From Fusarium oxysporum f. sp. lycopersici 4287 (lineage: Eukaryota > Ascomycota > Sordariomycetes > Hypocreales > Nectriaceae): DNA of 64,000 nucleotides. Position 1 is the first letter of the stretch. Every line of letters starts with the position of its first letter. The notes beneath the pieces were generated by a model. It was not told where the DNA came from and did no database searches. It worked only from the letters and a program-made list of their open reading frames with translations. This document shows positions 43,278 to 53,284 of this stretch, in pieces. Location: positions 1,450,109-1,514,108 of the forward strand of contig NC_030988.1 in the NCBI RefSeq assembly GCF_000149955.1, given 5' to 3'. The position numbers and the translations under genes were made by a program.

Positions 43278-44183
43278 AGAGTCTGATTGATTGATTCAAA
43301 TGTGCGGGAAGAGGGTAGCGATAAGCCTTCAGAACAATTCTTCATAAAATGTCTGGAGAAAGAAAACATTGAAACGATATAGGCCCTGCTGCCGACGGGT
43401 CGACTCAGTAACCCCCTCTTTTTTCCCCACATCGATGACTAAGAAATGGGAGGCTTGCCATACCTGGTACACCAGAGGAAAGGACATTGCGATATAGCTT
43501 CGCAATTTAAACATTTCCCAAAGTTGTGAGAATAGGTGTGAGAGGTGAGTAGGTGCTCTGCCCTCTTGCTTGTATTTTGAAAGGCAAACAGCCTAACAAC
43601 CACGTGATAGGGGAAGAGACTTGGTGATTATCTTATCAGCTTATCGATGTAATACTTACCTCACACGGATCGCGGAACTAACTGTCAAACGGGAAAGCGA
43701 CTGCTAAGAGACGAGGCATCATATTGCAGAGTTTGGGAGAGAGGATCCTCGACAGTACTGCTTACTGATACATAGATGGCAGCCTTGCCGCTAACCATGA
43801 TATGGTCAGAGACACCTCCCTATCATCACTCCAATTCAAAGAAGACACGTACTATCTTATCGATAAACTGATCACTCCACTCACGCTTAGGTTCGGGTAT
43901 AGCCGGATCAGGACAGGAATCACATGGTGATGATATGTCCTATCAAGTCAAAAACCCGTTGGCTTGACCCGGGCAGGGGAATCTAACTCAGTCGACTTAG
44001 TTGGGCACCAACCTTTGAGCCCAGGGTCAGTAAAGAAAATGGCAATACTCTGCTAGACTTTTTAATTTGCAGCAACCTATACAGGTCTCAAAAGACTATA
44101 CTTTTACACAGCAAAATACGCAGAATAGTAAGCAAACTGCTTTATAACTAGTATTCAGTCAAACGAGAAAACAATACTAAGCT
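43278..44183. other. intergenic, no gene seen
   Basis: No supported gene. Open frames near 43329-43514 are short and featureless. The sequence becomes A+T-rich toward 44180. Confidence 0.45.
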
Positions 44184-44476
44184 TTAAATAAACCGCACAT
44201 GCCATGTTCTATAAAAGAGTACTGCAGTATTATCAGGTGGGAAGCAGGCCAGCGAGGGTATGTCATCGGGAATATCATGAGTGCGTCCGTGGAGAATATG
44301 ACCTCCGTAGGGTCTAAATTGCATCTGTTTTCCATTAATCGAGCTGCTTGACGGATAGAAAGAAAACTCACATTGCGGGGCATGAAACTCGAGTCGCGGC
44401 TTCCCGATCCGTTACACCCTGCGCAGATCGCATTGCCCTTCAATCCGAAGCCGTCACATTCAGTGCACTTGACCAT
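44184..44476 (-). CDS. small DnaJ-type zinc-finger protein, 81 aa
   Basis: Two exons, 44476-44372 and 44324-44184, joined over a 47-bp intron (GTGAGT...AAACAG on the gene strand) with the frame kept. The start MVKCTECDGFG...CAGCNGSGS has two CxxCxGxG units, the zinc-binding repeat of DnaJ central domains and related small proteins. After splicing the tail reads MQFRPYGGHILHGRTHDIPDDIP...FYRTWHVRF, which looks coding and ends at 44184. It lacks J and substrate-binding domains, so it is not a co-chaperone by itself; a small zinc-dependent adaptor is one possibility. Its start lies 157 bp from the start of the C2H2 gene on the other strand, suggesting a shared promoter. Confidence 0.7.
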
Positions 44477-44633
44477 TGCGATAATGGTGTTTCCAGGTTC
44501 TTAAAGTCATATTTTTAAGTGCGCCGAGGTCAGGTTTTTATAAGCGGGGTGCTAGCTGACTAATCGTTTTGGCCAGGCGTTTGAAAACGACCCGTCCAGG
44601 CATTCGGCGTCTTTCTTCCTCTTAAATATCACG
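44477..44633. promoter_or_regulatory. bidirectional promoter of two zinc-finger genes
   Basis: Only 157 bp separate the divergent start codons at 44476 and 44634. The interval contains a tttttataagc stretch (about 44533-44543) and a taaatatcacg leader directly before the right-hand ATG. Confidence 0.5.
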
Positions 44634-45618
44634 ATGCCATCATTCATGTGTCAAATTTGCTATAATGATTTTGACAGTGCGAACGCGTTGCGCCAGCATT
44701 ACGAAGAATTCGAGAATCAAGAGCGGGAATTGAATCAGGAATATGAGTTATGCCGGAAGCATGACCTTTCTGAACCCAGGTCCGATGGACCAAATGTGTG
44801 TCAACGCTGCGAGCAGTGTTTTTTTACCGTCGAGGCACTTGATGACCATGTGCAAGACTATATGGTGGGATAGTATCAGTATTTGTCTACTTCAGCTGAC
44901 TCCTTAGACGCGGGAACTGCTCCTTCTGGGGAGAATTGCACGATGTCGATTGCATCGTCCGATCATCGAACTCGATTATGCTCGAAACCAAAAACAGGAA
45001 TGCCCAAAGAATGGTTGCGAACAAAATATCCGCGACAAATCGAACCTGAAACGACATTTTGAGTCACGTAAGTGTGCGCATGGCAGAGACTGAACGGAGC
45101 TGATTCTGAAAGACATCGATTGTTACTGTATATGTCCATCATGCTCTGAGGGTTTTTCAATGACCGACGCCTTCCTCCGTCATAAAACATGCACTGGTCG
45201 CCAAATCAGCCGCCTCAAAGCTTCCGTCCGGCGTCGTGTCACTCGCAAGTTCAATTCGGCAATGGATCAGAGTCCAATGATCGTGAAACGGCAACACACC
45301 CCTGAACCTGAGTTTCCTTCCAAGAAGCCAGCACGACAGCACCTTCCGTCACTCCAGGCCGATACCGCGCCATCCCAAAACTCTTTAATCAACCCGTCAC
45401 AATCTATTCCTATACATGGCGTTGACTGCCCCCCGGCAGACGGACAAAGAGGTGTGACTGGACGCATCGACGACCTTCAAGGTGACTTCTTCAATACAAC
45501 ACACGACAACCTTCTCAATCCTATATCATCATTAGGCGATGGGAGATATTTCACTTTAGCTCCGGCTGGAGTTGAATACAGTGATAATGGTTTATTTTAC
45601 ACTTTACCGTGGTCATAG
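44634..45618 (+). CDS. multi-C2H2 zinc-finger protein, three exons
   Basis: Exons 44634-44864, 44908-45067 and 45113-45618 give 298 aa. Introns are 43 bp (gtggga...cttag) and 45 bp (gtaagt...gaaag); the first donor is weak, but both joints keep the frame. Four Cys/His units appear in order: CQICYNDFDSANALRQH, CQRCEQCFFTVEALDDH, CPKNGCEQNIRDKSNLKRHFESH and CPSCSEGFSMTDAFLRHKTC. The third needs exon 2 and its last His comes from the splice, which supports the model. A basic segment (RLKASVRRRVTRK) and a Ser/Pro-rich, probably disordered C-terminus follow (to ...YTLPWS). It is probably nuclear and nucleic-acid binding. No named homologue is recognised. Confidence 0.75.
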
Positions 45619-45650
45619 TATCAATTATACACGGCCCAGAGCTACATGCT

Positions 45651-46439
45651 TCATTCTTGATGAGTTCGCCGCACCTGCACACCTAACTTGGCTACATCCG
45701 AAGGACGTCTAGATGCGGGAGGTTGAAGTGTCATGTCTTCCTCAGTGTATTCCCCCTTTGCTTTTGCTTCTCGTTCCCATTTTTCTAGAAGGAAACTTTC
45801 AACATAGGTATAATAATAACATCGCTTTTGGTCCCGCTCAAACGATATTCTAGCATCAGAGATAACCCTACTCATGGTTAATTATGCAAAGCGGAGAGGG
45901 ATCTAGACATACAATCCTCCTTGCTCAAAGCACATAGGTTTTGCTTCGCAGCCTCTATCCTGGAGTTGTTTCGAAGCTACCTCCCACAATTTGTTTGCCG
46001 CCCGAATACGTGTAAGCGGAACCAGATGCGAACGGCGGTGGTAAGTGACTCTAGATCCCTTTGTCCAGAGTTGAACAACCAAGACACCGCGGTCTTCTCC
46101 GCCATTCCGAAGGGTGTATATGTGTCCCGGGTCTTGCGCAAGGTATCCGCGATGCATGAGGAGGTACCGTGAGCTTGAATTAGGCTTCAGTGAATCGATG
46201 ATATCTTGAACGGGCTACATCGGTCAGCATTGATCGTGAATAGAAGGCGGAAAACTAACCGAGTTCAACAACACGTTTTTTAAGCAGAAATCATAGCCTG
46301 TTTCGTCAGAGAAGTCGTAGGACAGCTCTTTTTCGTCCATCTCCTCAATGCTTGACCCTATTTCCGGGTCATCTACCGCGTAGAAGCCATTCTCACAAAT
46401 TTGCTCTTTGGCTTCATCGACTGAGATACTCGACGTCAT
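45651..46439 (-). CDS. hypothetical protein, three exons
   Basis: Exons 46439-46260, 46214-45913 and 45870-45651 give 233 aa; the in-frame ATG at 46556 would add 39 residues and make 272 aa. I prefer 46439 because MTSSISVDEAKEQICENGF looks like a domain start, while the upstream part is low-complexity and near the minisatellite. Both introns (45 and 42 bp) have GT-AG ends and restore the frame (LLNS-PVQDIIDSLKPN and QGGL-FRVISDARISF). The protein is acidic at first (SIEEMDEKELSYDFSDETGYDF), then has a beta-rich stretch (YTLRNGGEDRGVLVVQLWTK) and a helical C-terminus. It has no signal peptide or membrane segment. No family is recognised. Confidence 0.65.
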
Positions 46440-46579
46440 GGTAATAGTGCCTGGTAGTGTCGAGGATCGGAGAACCCCTGCCTTGGACAAACTTTTGCTG
46501 ATCAACATTGGAGGAGGCTGGGCACGTGCTGTTTGCCTTTGGGTTGCGTTACCCATGGAAGCCTAACGTATGGCTTTAC

Positions 46580-46986
46580 TTCCCCACTCACAGTCTCGGT
46601 TTTGCGACTGGCTTACCTCCCCACTCACAGTCTCGATTTTGCGACTGGCTTACCTCCCCACTCACAGTCTCGGTTTTGCGACTGGCTTACCTCCCCACTC
46701 ACAGTCTCGATTTTGCGACTGGCTTACTTCCCCACTCACAGTCTCGATTTTGCGACTGGCTTACCTCCCCACTCACAGTCTCGGTTTTGCGACTGGCTTA
46801 CTTCCCCACTCACAGTCTCGGTTTTGCGACTGGCTTACCTCCCCACTCACAGTCTCGATTTTGCGACTGGCTTACCTCCCCACTCACAGTCTCGGTTTTG
46901 CGACTGGCTTACTTCCCCACTCACAGTCTCGGTTTTGCGACTGGCTTACCTCCCCACTCACAGTCTCGGTTTTGTGATTGTCTAGA
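46580..46986. repeat. 37-bp minisatellite, 11 copies
   Basis: Eleven head-to-tail units share the core CCCCACTCACAGTCTCGG (or CGA) followed by TTTTGCGACTGGCTTAC. They differ only at the first base (c/t) and at the CGG/CGA position; the last unit is degenerate. CAGTCTCG and CGACTG within each unit can pair around a GTTTTG loop, so every unit can form a hairpin. The array starts about 140 bp upstream of the hypothetical gene at 46439. Apparent open frames in all three frames arise because 37 leaves remainder 1 on division by 3, so each frame cycles through the same peptide. Confidence 0.97.
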
Positions 46987-47613
46987 TCCTATGTACCTTG
47001 TCCTCGAGCTAGCACTCTCTAATTTACGACTTTCTGGCTGCATTTTTACTCACTAAAGTAACCCGTTATGCTGCCTTGAGCAGTAGTAAAAGCAGTCTAG
47101 CCATAGCACCGAGTGACCTGCAGCAATGGCGATTCAGACATCAAGTTGGAAGCATTGAAAGAAATTATGATAACAGCAGGTTAAGGTCATGCCAAGCGAA
47201 CCAGCAGGCTGAGCTTAAGGATATAGCCAAGAGATTGCTCTAAAGATGAGTCTCCATAAGATGGGATCGTTCCTAGCCTGAGAGCCAAAATGCTCCATTA
47301 ATCCATACGTCGAGACAACATGTCAAACGCCTTAGAGCCGAGTCCGCCTGAGGGTGATTTATCAGATGAACGACTCGCGTTATGCAGCCCCTAGGATGTA
47401 AGTGAAGCGAACCATGCGCATTCTATATGACCTCAATCCCTAATGCAATGCACACGCCTCTACCAACAATCCTGAGTCGGCTCTCATCCGGGCCAGTTAT
47501 GTAGACCAAGTGAACCCAGCTCTAATGCTCGAATTGTTGAGCCTCTGCGACGTATAAGATATGACTGTTCCTTGCCTTAGACACGGCACAACTGCACTGT
47601 ACTCCGAGTCAAC
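46987..47613. other. intergenic with a small duplicated ORF
   Basis: At 47320-47394 a 24-codon frame (MSNALEPSPPEGDLSDERLALCSP) resembles the first exon of the small gene at 47614 at DNA level (GAGCC/AAAG..CCTGAGGGTGATT). It is probably a decayed duplicate of that exon. Nothing else was seen. Confidence 0.45.
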
Positions 47614-47842
47614 ATGCCAGACAACAACGACCAGCCGCAGGAGAGCGGAAACACCTCAGAGCAAAGCTCGCCTAAGGGTGATTCATCAGGTGAATGACTT
47701 ATCGCCCTTCCGGTTTGCGTTTCTAACGACTGAAGGAAACCCACCAGCCACTGGCGAATTTCCCGTCAGTGTGTACGAAGGAGGCACCCCAGTACTCATA
47801 GACACTACCAAGCGGACGGAAGAAAAGGGGGGGCATAGATAG
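47614..47842 (+). CDS. small hypothetical protein, 56 aa, two exons
   Basis: Exons 47614-47689 and 47748-47842 are joined over a 58-bp intron with gtgaat donor, ttctaacgac branch region and cccaccag acceptor. The product is acidic and hydrophilic: it begins MPDNNDQPQESGNTSEQSSP, continues with ATGEFPVSVYEGGTPVLIDT and ends basic (KRTEEKGGHR). No signal peptide is seen. The textbook branch site and restored frame argue that it is real despite its size. It runs convergently with the ORF ending at 47852. Function unknown. Confidence 0.55.
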
Positions 47843-47851
47843 CATGGCCGT

Positions 47852-48091
47852 TTACGGTTTTAGAATCGGAAGCATAACTGCATTATAATGAATCGATCTT
47901 CGTGTTGTCAGCTTTGTGCCTTGTCCAAGTAGTAACCCAGAGATAACATTCCATATAATATCCTCTGCTGTATCTTGGTGGCTTATTGTTACGGTAACTG
48001 CCTCGGTAGTTGCGACAGCTGGAATAATAATGGCTTGATATCCCATAGGGACTACTATTGACCCAGAGTCATGCCGATAAAAGAATTGCAT
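47852..48091 (-). pseudogene. orphan ORF, possible out-of-frame C-terminus of the next gene
   Basis: A 79-codon frame (MQFFYRHDSGSIVVPMGYQAIIIPAV...HYNAVMLPILKP) lies directly after the gene at 48166-49241 on the same strand. It looks coding, with alternating hydrophobic strands. A gtaagt...ttcttag intron between the two exists, but it joins them out of frame, so either one base has been lost or gained or this is an independent remnant. Confidence 0.4.
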
Positions 48092-48165
48092 CCCTATTGA
48101 TGCCCCTGTACTAAGAAAGCCCGAGTGTTTCTCTCCAGTTAGCTTGTTGCCCAGGTTCTCAGACT

Positions 48166-49241
48166 TTAACTTACTAATACGTCAATTACTCGGTCGACAG
48201 CCTCTTGGTGGTCCCGAGACCACCTAAACCTGAAGATGACTGCACCAAGTATATCCTGGCTGACAGGATCATCTTGTTGCTTGCCAGCTCTTGCTATGAT
48301 TTGCTGAATGGATTCCGGAATCGTGAATGGCTTGTAGCCAGTGAGGTTAGGGATGGTAACAGGTAACCACTGATCTCGAACCGGGTCATAGCGGCCTTTA
48401 TTATCGGGAGAGGCTACTGAAGGGTCTGGTGTGTTGGGAGCTGGGAGTACGTAGGGTATTGGTCTTCCGCTTTGCAAGACAGAGACAAACTTGAGGTATT
48501 CCTCCTCGTTGAAAATGTTGGTACCAAGCGCTCGGCAAACCTTCTTGTATCTGCTTTCATTAGCTTTTCCTCGGCCACTGATTGGAAATAGGCTTACCTA
48601 TACTCCGGGTGCCGGGTGGTAATAATGAATGGGAGGTAAAGTGCCAGAGATGATTGTACCTCAGGGGTGATTTCTATTGTCGGAAAACATGATGCAAATT
48701 GGTCTGGTGCTTGTTTATAGTAGCCTAGAGCTCCCAGATTGAGTGGTGCTGCTTATCGTCAGTGCTGTCTTGAAGAGGCTACTGTTCATCTCTCACCAAA
48801 AAGCAGAGCGGCCTCAAAGCCACGGTGCCGTAATTTCAGGTAGAGTCCATCTAACAAAGTAACTAAACCTCGGACTAAAGACATGTAGTTGCGAATAGTG
48901 AATTCTCTGAGGTCGTCCTTTGCGTGGACGCGGGACCGATACTTGTGGTAAGCTTCAGCCTCGTTTTCGCTGTGATCTACACAGCAAACGGCAATGTAAA
49001 TCAATCTCCGCAGATCCTCAGGCATATATTCACCCTGAATATCCTGAACAAGAGATAAAACCGTTCTATAGACATCTTCAGGGGTCGCAAACCGATGCAC
49101 TTCTCGAGCATCCTGCCACTCATTCTCGCTCTTGGGTATCTTCTCAATCAATTTTCTAAATGCCGCGGCTTGTTGGCGTGATGGCTGGTCGCGTTGATGT
49201 GACGCCTGTCCCGGGACGAGCGATGGTAGTTTCCCGCTCAT
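48166..49241 (-). CDS. hypothetical helical protein, three exons
   Basis: Exons 49241-48797, 48748-48598 and 48550-48166 give 326 aa; introns of 48 and 47 bp have GT-AG ends and keep the frame (ALLF-APLNLGALGYY and HPEY-RYKKVCRAL). The N-terminal 150 residues are predominantly helical (AAAFRKLIEKIPKSENEWQD, EDVYRTVLSLVQDIQGEYMPEDLRRLIYIAV). The middle contains SLALYLPFIITTRHPEY and a Pro-rich linker (PIPYVLPAPNTPDPSVAS). The C-terminus ends DHQEAVDRVIDVLVS at the stop. It has no membrane segment or catalytic motif. No family is recognised. The 24-bp repeat array lies about 140 bp upstream of the start. See the neighbouring ORF for a possible longer C-terminus. Confidence 0.65.
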
Positions 49242-49380
49242 TGTCTGATGAGTCTCGTAGGAGCGAGCTGGTGGGTGCGCGAATTAAAAACGCTTGTGCC
49301 GAGAACGGCTGATTATTGCGTGGCGCCAGAGGTGGGTCTTGCCAACGTACCACTGCAGGGAATGCCTGTCCCAAGATGCT

Positions 49381-49476
49381 GTGATGCAAATGAGGAATAG
49401 CGTTGTGATGCAAATAAGGAATAGCGCTGTGATGCAAATAAGGAATAGCGTTGTGATGCAAATGAGGAATAGTGTC
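49381..49476. repeat. 24-bp tandem repeat, four copies
   Basis: Four exact-length units of GTGATGCAAATRAGGAATAG plus CGYT (the last unit varies) lie in the leader or promoter of the gene starting at 49241. The period is a multiple of three, which keeps spurious frames open on both strands (LHHNAIPY repeats on the minus strand). Confidence 0.9.
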
Positions 49477-49851
49477 GCTCGGGGCTGCAGCCACGCATTC
49501 CGGCGCTATAATGGGGGCGTGTGCTTAAGTAGCGATCGTATCAATCGCTGTTGGTGCTGTCACCTACCCAGAAATATTGCATTCATTACGAGTTCAGAAT
49601 TGAAAGAAGCAAGTATATCATCCTTGAACCTGTAGAGCGTATCAATACTTAAAGGAATGTGCAACCCGACAAGGCAACAACTGGCAGGCCTCATCGACAC
49701 TGGTTCGCCAACCACATAACAATTTCGATCAACCTTGACTCATGCTTCACTCATCACCCAAACCTCATCCGGCCCGCGGTGCATACGATACCACTGGCTG
49801 TCCAAAACCACCCCCAAGACCTAGACCAAGCTAGTTCGCCAAATACTCAAG

Positions 49852-50394
49852 ATGACGACTGTCAGCCTCACGGTCTCACGAAATGTTGTTATCGCACTTT
49901 GCATTGTTATTCCCCTTATTTTCATTGTTCTTATTATCATAATTATCAGCCTCTGCCTCAACAAACACCCAAGACGCTCGCAAAGCCACGAGTCAGACGA
50001 ATTTCCTCTAAAATCATCACACAGCACTGCAAGCTCGCAACCTGGTTACTGTCCTTGCATCGCTGTCATTGGGACAGAAAAATCAATTAAACATTTTTTA
50101 AAGGTTAGGGGTTACAAGGACCCCTCTGTTAGCTATTACCATGCACGTGGTCACTTTCGCATGGTGTGCAACCCGCCTCTTAATGACAAGGCGGTCAATG
50201 GTGTTGTTATCCTTCCTGATGCGAGTCCAGCCGAAAAGTATGGATGGATGATGTCTAAAAGGGTAGTCGTTATGGGTACTGATCCTGTCGGTGAACCCTG
50301 GTGGCCCAGTACCTGCACATTGGGTCTTGCCGATCCTTTCGATGCAATACTCGGAACAGTCATCCACGAAACTTCAACCGCGGTATGGATATAA
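49852..50394 (+). CDS. single-pass membrane protein, unknown function
   Basis: An uninterrupted 180-aa frame. Residues about 11-35 form a strong hydrophobic helix (VVIALCIVIPLIFIVLIIII) followed by basic residues (NKHPRRSQSH), which predicts an N-terminal anchor with the rest cytosolic. After a Ser-rich spacer comes a compact domain (YCPCIAVIGTEKSIKHFLKVRGY, GVVILPDASPAEKYGWMMSKRVVVMG, TLGLADPFDAILGTVIHET) with alternating strands and helices. I do not recognise it. The ATG follows a leader rich in C and A. The gene lies alone between the minus-strand gene at 49241 and the small gene at 50465. Confidence 0.6.
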   Translation: MTTVSLTVSRNVVIALCIVIPLIFIVLIIIIISLCLNKHPRRSQSHESDEFPLKSSHSTASSQPGYCPCIAVIGTEKSIKHFLKVRGYKDPSVSYYHARGHFRMVCNPPLNDKAVNGVVILPDASPAEKYGWMMSKRVVVMGTDPVGEPWWPSTCTLGLADPFDAILGTVIHETSTAVWI

Positions 50395-50464
50395 AGGCTA
50401 GCAGACAGTAGTTAAATATCACACTTCCTACGTAAATACTTGAATTGTCTTTGCAACTTTTAAA

Positions 50465-50893
50465 ATGAACTACCTGAACCCAAACACGAACTCTACACGG
50501 AAGAGACGTTCAAATACGGATCTGAAATCCGAGATACTGAAGATCCCCAAGCTTGAAGATGAGGGCCAAGACTTTGTTTCCAGGGGAGTCGAAGGGACAT
50601 CCACCAAGCATCCAGTCAATACAACTCCAATCGACGCCAAAACAGACGAATCCTTGAATGAAGTCGAGAACTTGGAGGATTTATTACGCAAGTTAAAAAT
50701 TACGAGAGACAAAAAAAGCAAGCAGTGGGAAGCAAAAGGTCTTAGGAAGCCTATCAGGGTGCGAGTGAGGTGTTTTGAGTGTGGGAACTCTGCGCCAGAG
50801 CAGGACGGTAGATGTCGGTATTGTGTTCTACGCGAAAAGGAGGAATTGGAGAATGGGCCGTCAGTTATTACACTACGCTCAGTTGATTTGTAG
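50465..50893 (+). CDS. small basic protein with a zinc-ribbon-like motif
   Basis: An uninterrupted 142-aa frame starting MNYLNPNTNSTRKRRSNTD, with an early basic patch (RKRRS) that could be a nuclear signal. The middle is acidic and helical (ESLNEVENLEDLLRKLKIT). The C-terminus carries RCFECGNSAPEQDGRCRYC, a CxxC-x(11)-CxxC arrangement that could bind one zinc, and ends ELENGPSVITLRSVDL. It is read in the same direction as the membrane protein upstream, 70 bp from its stop. No family is recognised. Confidence 0.6.
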   Translation: MNYLNPNTNSTRKRRSNTDLKSEILKIPKLEDEGQDFVSRGVEGTSTKHPVNTTPIDAKTDESLNEVENLEDLLRKLKITRDKKSKQWEAKGLRKPIRVRVRCFECGNSAPEQDGRCRYCVLREKEELENGPSVITLRSVDL

Positions 50894-51041
50894 ATATTAT
50901 TGTCCTTTATTAATATGGGGAAAGAATGATCAATTAAAGCCGACCCTTGCAAATACAACGGTCATAACCAATCGTTTCCAGTCAAAGATGTACTTAATAT
51001 ATTTGCTTTGGAAACGAGGAATGTTTCTGATGGCAACCTGA

Positions 51042-52005
51042 TCAATCGAACGTGGCTTGCTGTTCTGTAGCGGCAAGCTCTGGAGCATCGCAGCCCTCTG
51101 CGATATTGATATACTGGCCATCATCTGTTCCGTCCGCTGGGGTGCAAGGAGGCCCGACTGGCCCCTTGTTGCTGGTCAGGGGGTAATACGAAATGTCATC
51201 GAGCTTCTGAGAAATATCATCGATCTTCTGAGCAATGTCCGAGAGATAGTTGGTAGCCTTGTTGAATTGACCATCGCTAGCATTATCAACCCGGAAGTTC
51301 AGGTTAAGGTTGTTTTTGACGTCCTGATCCCTCTGCTCCTTTCTCAGTTCCTCGAAGTCTTCTTCGAGTTGCTCCAGACGTCTTAAGACCTTGTTCATCG
51401 CTGCTTCTTGAGGTGGTTGGGCAGATGGAGGGCGGACGGGTCGACTGGTTGAGAATCGGCTGTTTGGGAAACTTTCAAGGCGCTTCTGAACTCGCCAACA
51501 ATAGTTGACAAGTGAAGTTCTTGGGCGGTGTTTGATTATTCGACCGAGTTGCGACAAGCCGATGCTACAAGCAGCGAGAAGCTTTTTGTTTACATCTTTG
51601 CTGTAGTCAACAATGCCGAGTTTGAGCAAATGATTCAGTTCTCGAAGAACAGTCTCACTATCAGAGTCCTGATCTGGATCCGTCTCGTCCAAGGGTTCGA
51701 ATTTGGTGCCTCGAGGAGTCTCCCTTTCTTGTAAGAGTAGGCGAAAATCACGCCGAAGATGTTCTTCTGACGCGCCTTTCTTCTCAAGATGAGCTCCCAG
51801 CTGCAAGCAGATGTCATCCCGAGCATTAGCGGCACAATTGAGAGGACCAAGCCCCAGCTCCTCGACAAGTGGGCGAAATACTGCTGGGTGATATGCAGAG
51901 TTTGAGTGACAGAAAGTTGATGGTGAGTACCACAACTTTCATATCTTTGGGATCCAAATCGCCCGAAGACTCGGGGATGGCAGGGACTTGAGCTGGCTTC
52001 GTCAT
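51042..52005 (-). CDS. coiled-coil protein, 5' exon unclear
   Basis: The main frame (about 51920 to 51042) has helical sequence (FRPLVEELGLGPLNCAANARDD, HLRRDFRLLLQERE), an acidic stretch (DETDPDQDSDSET), and a C-terminal coiled coil (NKVLRRLEQLEEDFEELRKEQR and FNKATNYLSDIAQKIDDISQ). An ATG at 52005 opens MTKPAQVPAIPESSGDLDPK in a different frame; no GT-AG intron I can find joins it in phase. Either the true start uses another exon or one base has been lost. The phrase P-L-x-E-x-x-G-L-G-P recurs in the ORF at 55159 (KPLFERFGLGPQ), hinting that the two are related. Function unknown. Confidence 0.5.
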
Positions 52006-52640
52006 CTCGGGGGGGAAAGATTGGTAAGAAAATAGGGCGAAGTGAATATAGAATCAGGGGCTGGTGAGCTTTGTGAGAGAGAGAAGACGGAGGTCAAGAA
52101 AGAAGAATAAGGGCGGCGATGGCCTATACTTGTGACAGATACTCTATTGACCCGTCAGCCAATGAGAAAGATAGATTTTATCTGGAGTAGCTGTAACACA
52201 CAACCATGCTGTCGTTGGAGAGGACGAGGCTTGTAGTTGAGAGAACAGGACTAAATCGAAGCGTGCAATTACACGCCCCTCCGGCCCTGCGCACCGTCGA
52301 TGTACATCCTTGCTCTGACCCTAGGGCGGGTAGTATCCCTGTAGGCTGCCTTTGGAGCCCGGCTAGCCCTTTCTGTCGGCCCACACGAAACAGAGGGTGG
52401 TGGAGGGGGCGTGCCCTTGTTATTATCGTTGGAACCACGAGAAAGCCCCAAGGATTTTGCTCACTCGGGTGAAAGCATTGATTCAAATGGTCTCAAAGTT
52501 ATGTCATAACCCATGCATTATGGAACGAGAAAGCTGGCGCGAAATGGCTTGCCAAAGTGGTCTTCCCATGTACTTCACTCATCGAATCCGCTGTTTCCTT
52601 CCCACGATTGCTTTGGTTGCCTTAATTTGCCTCGTCGAGA

Positions 52641-53051
52641 ATGGAGCACCAATACTCTACAGTCCTTTGGCGGGACCTTGATTTCATTCGGCATCTTGAC
52701 CCCGCTATCAAGGTTTCTCATAGAACGAAGCGAGGTGTAAAATTCTTTGCCGAGCTTACAATAACATCTGTCGACGGTATTGATGCCGAAGGGGGTAGCA
52801 AAAGCGACCACCAGAGCGACAACAAGATTGATATAACAGGCTTTCTACTCGATAATTCGCCTGCCTCCTGCGAAGAGCGAGATGGCGTCATTGACCTGGT
52901 ATTTGAACCACTTTTCAAGGACAAGTCATTTGGACATTGGGTCAAAATGGAAGTCAAAGTTACTGAGGATACAAATTGCCAATATTATCCTGTTGGCGAA
53001 GTTTGGATTGGGCATGAGTATGAGAACCACTACCTACAAAATATCGTGTAA
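52641..53051 (+). CDS. hypothetical protein, 136 aa
   Basis: An open frame beginning MEHQYSTVLWRDLDFIRHLD. It has beta-rich patterning (GVKFFAELTITSVDGID, DGVIDLVFEPLF, HWVKMEVKVTEDTN, VGEVWIGHEYENHY) with an acidic, polar loop in the middle. It has no signal peptide or membrane segment. The stop at 53051 follows directly on GTAAGC, but no acceptor at a workable distance was found. It is probably a small beta-domain protein; no family is recognised. Confidence 0.5.
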   Translation: MEHQYSTVLWRDLDFIRHLDPAIKVSHRTKRGVKFFAELTITSVDGIDAEGGSKSDHQSDNKIDITGFLLDNSPASCEERDGVIDLVFEPLFKDKSFGHWVKMEVKVTEDTNCQYYPVGEVWIGHEYENHYLQNIV

Positions 53052-53284
53052 GCTAAACAAATTGCAGAGAGGAAAAGTCCAAGAACCCGTATAGCGTAAC
53101 AAAACATTCCTCAAGTCCCCGTCCAAGCGAGTCTACTCCCTCGAATAACTCATCGACTTCAAGTGCAAGCATCAATCCAAACTCTCGTCTAACTATCAAC
53201 ACTAACTCAGGAGAGACTTGCCCCTATTTCACAAATAGAGAGCCGCTCAAAATGGTCCCATTTGAATACTGTTTTGTATTCGAG

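Noticed and set aside
46508..47056. Three overlapping 135-180-codon open frames with repeated LTHSLGFATGL-type peptides
   Set aside because: They are all products of the 37-bp minisatellite, whose period rotates the frame; no start, intron or composition supports a protein.
49156..49635. Open frames on both strands with HHNAIPYL or VMQIRNSV repeats
   Set aside because: They arise from the 24-bp tandem repeat, whose period is a multiple of three; nothing else supports coding.
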